Positions 34,820 to 38,116 of a DNA stretch of 38,116 bases are shown piece by piece. This DNA comes from Nanobdellota archaeon. GTDB taxonomy: Archaea > Nanobdellota > Nanobdellia > CSSed11-243R1. The stretch lies in assembly GCA_021163365.1 (NCBI GenBank), contig JAGGWW010000011.1, positions 1 to 38,116 of the forward strand, given 5' to 3'. Position 1 is the stretch's first letter. The number at the start of each line of letters is the position of its first letter. The position numbers were made by a program, and so were the translations under genes. A model generated the notes under the pieces. It made no database searches. It was not told where the DNA came from and saw only the letters and a program-made list of their open reading frames with translations.

Positions 34820-35364
34820 TTTTTCACCAGATGAAATTCTTTTATTTTTTTGTAAGTTGGGCCTTTTGGTGAAAGTTTGCTTTTAAAAAGTATTATTTTA
34901 TCAACATAAAATTTCATTTTTAAATTTTTATATTTATCTAAAAACTCTTTAATGATTTGTTTGCCTTTTTTGTCCCTAAGTCTTCCAAGTGTTAAATGTG
35001 GGACAAATTTTCTTTTTTCTTTTTCAAATCCAAGTTTTGATAAATTAAAATCAATTTCTTCAGCAAGATTTAAAATTTCATCACTCTCAACACCAATCCA
35101 CACCACTCTTGGATTTGAAATATTTGGAAAAACACCAACCCCCTTTAAAGAAACTTCGAATACGTTTTTACCCGATGTAATGTTTTCTAATACAGAATAA
35201 ATTTCTTGAACTAAAGATTCATTAACTTCTCCAAGAAACTTTAAGCATATGTGAAAATTTTCTTTTTCAACAAGTTTTATGTTAAGTTTTTTTAAATCTT
35301 TTTGAATCTTAAAAATTTCTTCCTTTAAGTCGCTTGGTATTTCTATTCCAATAAATAATCTCAT
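34816..35364 (-). CDS. thpR: RNA 2',3'-cyclic phosphodiesterase (LigT/2H family)
   Basis: 'MRLFIGIEIPSDLKEEI', 'FHICLKFLGEV' and 'FVPHLTLGRL' two H-x-[ST/C]-x motifs. Confidence 0.93.
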   Translation of the reverse strand: MRLFIGIEIPSDLKEEIFKIQKDLKKLNIKLVEKENFHICLKFLGEVNESLVQEIYSVLENITSGKNVFEVSLKGVGVFPNISNPRVVWIGVESDEILNLAEEIDFNLSKLGFEKEKRKFVPHLTLGRLRDKKGKQIIKEFLDKYKNLKMKFYVDKIILFKSKLSPKGPTYKKIKEFHLVKN

Positions 35365-38116
35365 GAAGCTCTCCTTCTTTTCTTTGTTTTTTTCTTTAGA
35401 ATCATGTATATTGCAAGTGGTGAAGCAGCGATAAGCACAATTAAAATTGGTATATAGTTATTTTCTGCTGGTTTGTTTATTTCTGTAATTGTTTGATTAT
35501 TTGAAATATTTGAAGATGATGTTGTTAAGCACTTTCCACAATCAATTTCACAATTTGAGCAATTTTCTCCAGCTGTTTTATTGCATATTCCATTTCCACA
35601 GGTTTCTAATGTTTGTGGTGCTTTAACAGTTGAAATTGCAAATTTGGACAAGCTATCTACTTTTGCATAATAGTTATAGTATCCATCTGAAACACCAGTG
35701 CTTATTGTGTATTCTTCTACCCAATTGTTGTTTTTATAATGATAAAGAGTAACTTTATCTGGGTCAAGGTGGTTTGTTGTAAACCAAGATTGTGGTATTT
35801 TAAATTTAATTCTTAGTGATTTTATGTTTTCTTTAAAGTTAGCTGTTATGTCCAAGTATTGATAAACATTGTCTGGCGCCTGTGGAAGTCCAGGAGGAAC
35901 ATCAGAGTAGGATTCAACACTCATTTGACAGCCTTGTGTTGTATTTGAAACTTCAAACAATATTTCCTCAACAGCAATTGAATTTGAATTAACTTTAAAT
36001 GAAATCTCTTGGCCTGGAAGAAGTTCTTGCCAAAAGATTGTTGTTTTAGTTATATTTAATGATTGTTCTTGCCCTCCGGCACTTTCTCCAGGTTCATTTG
36101 TTATCTCAAGCTCATCTGTTTTAAACTTTGTTGTAGAATCGCAAGTTGTTGTTTTGCAAATTCCCTGATAATCACAAGATTTTATCTTATAATAATATGT
36201 TGTGTCATCTGATAATCCAGTTAATTTAATAGAATGCTCTTTAACATATGTGCTATTTGAAGTAGAATCATCTAAATCATTGCAGCTTTTTCCATAGTAA
36301 ACTGTGCTATCTGCTGGTTCATTTGTATACCATTCAATTGTTGCAGATGATGTTGATATCCTTCTTTCTACAATGTTTGAAATTGATGGCGCTGTGTTAT
36401 CTGATATTGTGAATTGATGAGTTGTTGAATTTGTGTTTCCATTTACATCCATACATTTAAATTCAATATTGTGATTCCCATTTTTAATTGGGCCAATTAT
36501 TGATGTGAATACGCTACTGTTTACAAGCCTAAACATCTTATTAAATGCTGAAGAATCCAAAGAATAATTACACTCTTTTGTATCTGGGCTTGCTGAGATG
36601 TTTGCCATTAAAGAATAAATTACATCACCATCAGTATATGTTCCTGTTGGTGAATTAATTGTTATTCGTGGTGGTGTTGTGTCATTTGTTACTACAAGAG
36701 TTGAAAATCTTGGTATGTAAACTTTTGTTGAGTTTGTTAAGTCTTCATAACATGATGTTCCATTGTAACCATTTGTGCATTTTGGAATAACTGAGCATGA
36801 TTCTAATGAAGCTGGTAATCCTCTTCCACAATCAAACATTTGTGTAAATTTAGAAGAATTTGGTGAAAATGTTATTATGGCATAATCATCTACACTTAGA
36901 TTTGTATATTCTTTAGTGGTTGTTCCATTATATGTTTCATCAATTAAGTAATCTGGGATAAACCATTCATCTAAATAAACTGAAAGATACACATCTGAGC
37001 CATAATCTCTTGTTGCATTGTAAAGAGATGAATCATTTTCTCTTAAGTTAAAATCAAATCCCCAGAAAGTAACTGTTCCATTAACATTGTATAATGTTAT
37101 GTTAAAGTGTGTTGTATTTATTGTTATATTAAACAATTGGTTATTTGAAACAGAGTCTCCAGATGGGATTGTTGAAATAGAATTAACATCACTTAATCTG
37201 TTAATATGGTATTTTGTCCAATTTGTTAAATTAAAGTTAAATATTTCATAAAACATTTTTTGCTTGCGCGCTGTGTTGTTACTTGTATCATTTGCGAATA
37301 TTATGAAAGTGTTGATACCTGGGTAATCTAATGAAATTTTTGTGTTATTAGAAACAGATTGTTTTGAACCACTAAATAAAAACACATCGTTGCCAGAATT
37401 AAGGATATACCAAACACCACTAACATTAACATCATCTGTTACTGTTAGATTAAGCCATGGTGTGTTTGTGTTTTGTGGATATGTTGTATGAATTGTTATA
37501 TTTGGATATGTGCTGTCAACCACCAATGTTTTTATGCTGTAAGATTTTTTCCCTAAAGAATTTTCTGCTGTTATGTTTAATGTGTATGTTCCAGATTTTA
37601 AACCAAGCGGATTTAACAAACCAACCCAGTAATCACTTATTCCTTGCTTTGTTAAGCTGCCACTTCTTATAACACCACTTGAATTTTTTAAAACATAAGA
37701 TACACTTGATATGAGTGAAGTTTCGCATGTTGCACTAACATTAATAGTTAAGTTATCAGCTCCAACAATCTGGTTGTTTGTTGGCGATATTACATTTAAA
37801 ACAGGTGCTTTATTTTCACTTGTTATTGTTATGTTTATCTTTTGAGAGTTTGTTTTAATTGTTTGATTTCCAAGTGTGCTTTCAGCAATAACGTAGAACT
37901 CCCAAGTGTTGTTAATATCTCCTGTTGCATTAACAACCCATGTTATTATACAATAATCACCATCTTCCATATTCTGACACTTCTTTGGATTTGAACTTGA
38001 ATTTGTATACATGTTGTGTGTTGTTGTGTGAAAAGGCGCACCACTATTTTCTGGAACAATTCCTTTTTCCTTCATTGCTAATATTGTTGCATAAACATCA
38101 ATCCTTGGGAAAGTTA
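35361..38116 (-). CDS. Large surface/secreted protein with Ig/FN3-like domains, PGF-pre-PGF-like domain, Cys-rich motif and C-terminal TM; N-terminus beyond window
   Basis: Frame stays open to the window end (hand translation upstream of 38075: TFPRIDVYATILA-MKEKG). 'SSATIEWYTNEPADSTVYYG...YYYKIKSCD' FN3-like; 'FWQELLPGQEISFKVN...VYQYLDITANF...FAIS' PGF-pre-PGF-like; 'CGNGICNKTAGENCSNCEIDC'; TM plus KKKTKKRRRAS. Confidence 0.8.
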   Translation of the reverse strand, partial: TFPRIDVYATILAMKEKGIVPENSGAPFHTTTHNMYTNSSSNPKKCQNMEDGDYCIITWVVNATGDINNTWEFYVIAESTLGNQTIKTNSQKINITITSENKAPVLNVISPTNNQIVGADNLTINVSATCETSLISSVSYVLKNSSGVIRSGSLTKQGISDYWVGLLNPLGLKSGTYTLNITAENSLGKKSYSIKTLVVDSTYPNITIHTTYPQNTNTPWLNLTVTDDVNVSGVWYILNSGNDVFLFSGSKQSVSNNTKISLDYPGINTFIIFANDTSNNTARKQKMFYEIFNFNLTNWTKYHINRLSDVNSISTIPSGDSVSNNQLFNITINTTHFNITLYNVNGTVTFWGFDFNLRENDSSLYNATRDYGSDVYLSVYLDEWFIPDYLIDETYNGTTTKEYTNLSVDDYAIITFSPNSSKFTQMFDCGRGLPASLESCSVIPKCTNGYNGTSCYEDLTNSTKVYIPRFSTLVVTNDTTPPRITINSPTGTYTDGDVIYSLMANISASPDTKECNYSLDSSAFNKMFRLVNSSVFTSIIGPIKNGNHNIEFKCMDVNGNTNSTTHQFTISDNTAPSISNIVERRISTSSATIEWYTNEPADSTVYYGKSCNDLDDSTSNSTYVKEHSIKLTGLSDDTTYYYKIKSCDYQGICKTTTCDSTTKFKTDELEITNEPGESAGGQEQSLNITKTTIFWQELLPGQEISFKVNSNSIAVEEILFEVSNTTQGCQMSVESYSDVPPGLPQAPDNVYQYLDITANFKENIKSLRIKFKIPQSWFTTNHLDPDKVTLYHYKNNNWVEEYTISTGVSDGYYNYYAKVDSLSKFAISTVKAPQTLETCGNGICNKTAGENCSNCEIDCGKCLTTSSSNISNNQTITEINKPAENNYIPILIVLIAASPLAIYMILKKKTKKRRRAS

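Noticed and set aside
1-38116. CRISPR arrays, rRNA, tRNA genes and transposase/integrase genes
   Set aside because: No regularly spaced direct repeats, no conserved rRNA segments, no tRNA T-arm/acceptor pattern seen by eye and no transposase/integrase motif in any ORF; tRNAscan-SE and Infernal would be needed to exclude small RNAs fully.

Overview
AT-rich archaeal chromosome segment, possibly from a DPANN-type or other uncultured lineage (lineage inferred from gene style only, not tested). It is densely coded with leaderless promoters and GGTGA/GGAGG-type Shine-Dalgarno sites. The window splits into four parts. (1) About 1-9.9 kb is an accessory surface-polysaccharide locus: two glycosyltransferases, two alkaline-phosphatase-superfamily proteins, two small ribbon-helix-helix (RHH) proteins, a sulfate-activation pair (CysD/CysN), a Wzx-like flippase, a sugar epimerase and a sugar nucleotidyltransferase. 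(2) About 9.9-26.7 kb is mostly core archaeal housekeeping: Trm5-like, DphB, A24 prepilin peptidase, HIT, phosphoesterase, Nip7/PUA-like, NSUN/RsmB-like, CCA-adding enzyme, Lhr-type helicase, TyrRS, cis-prenyltransferase, YjbQ, Rqc2/NEMF, family-B DNA polymerase and Met aminopeptidase. (3) About 26.7-32.2 kb is a compact minus-strand cluster that looks like a signalling module: small TM protein, rhomboid-like protein, KaiC-like ATPase, TrmB-like regulator, degenerate RecA/KaiC domain fused to an MglA/Arf-like GTPase, Roadblock/LC7 protein, 71-aa orphan, multi-TM sensor-like protein, and a second degenerate KaiC-like protein. (4) About 32.3-38.1 kb has a small secreted protein, topoisomerase I, a 2'-5' RNA ligase/cyclic phosphodiesterase-like protein and a large surface protein truncated by the window edge. 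The two best leads are the GTPase/Roadblock/KaiC/rhomboid cluster, whose GTPase carries a natural NKxN in place of NKxD, and a CysD-like C-terminal 'RLKxLGY[L/M]' tail shared by both RHH proteins and CysD in three consecutive genes. All family calls come from reading motifs; no database search was run.
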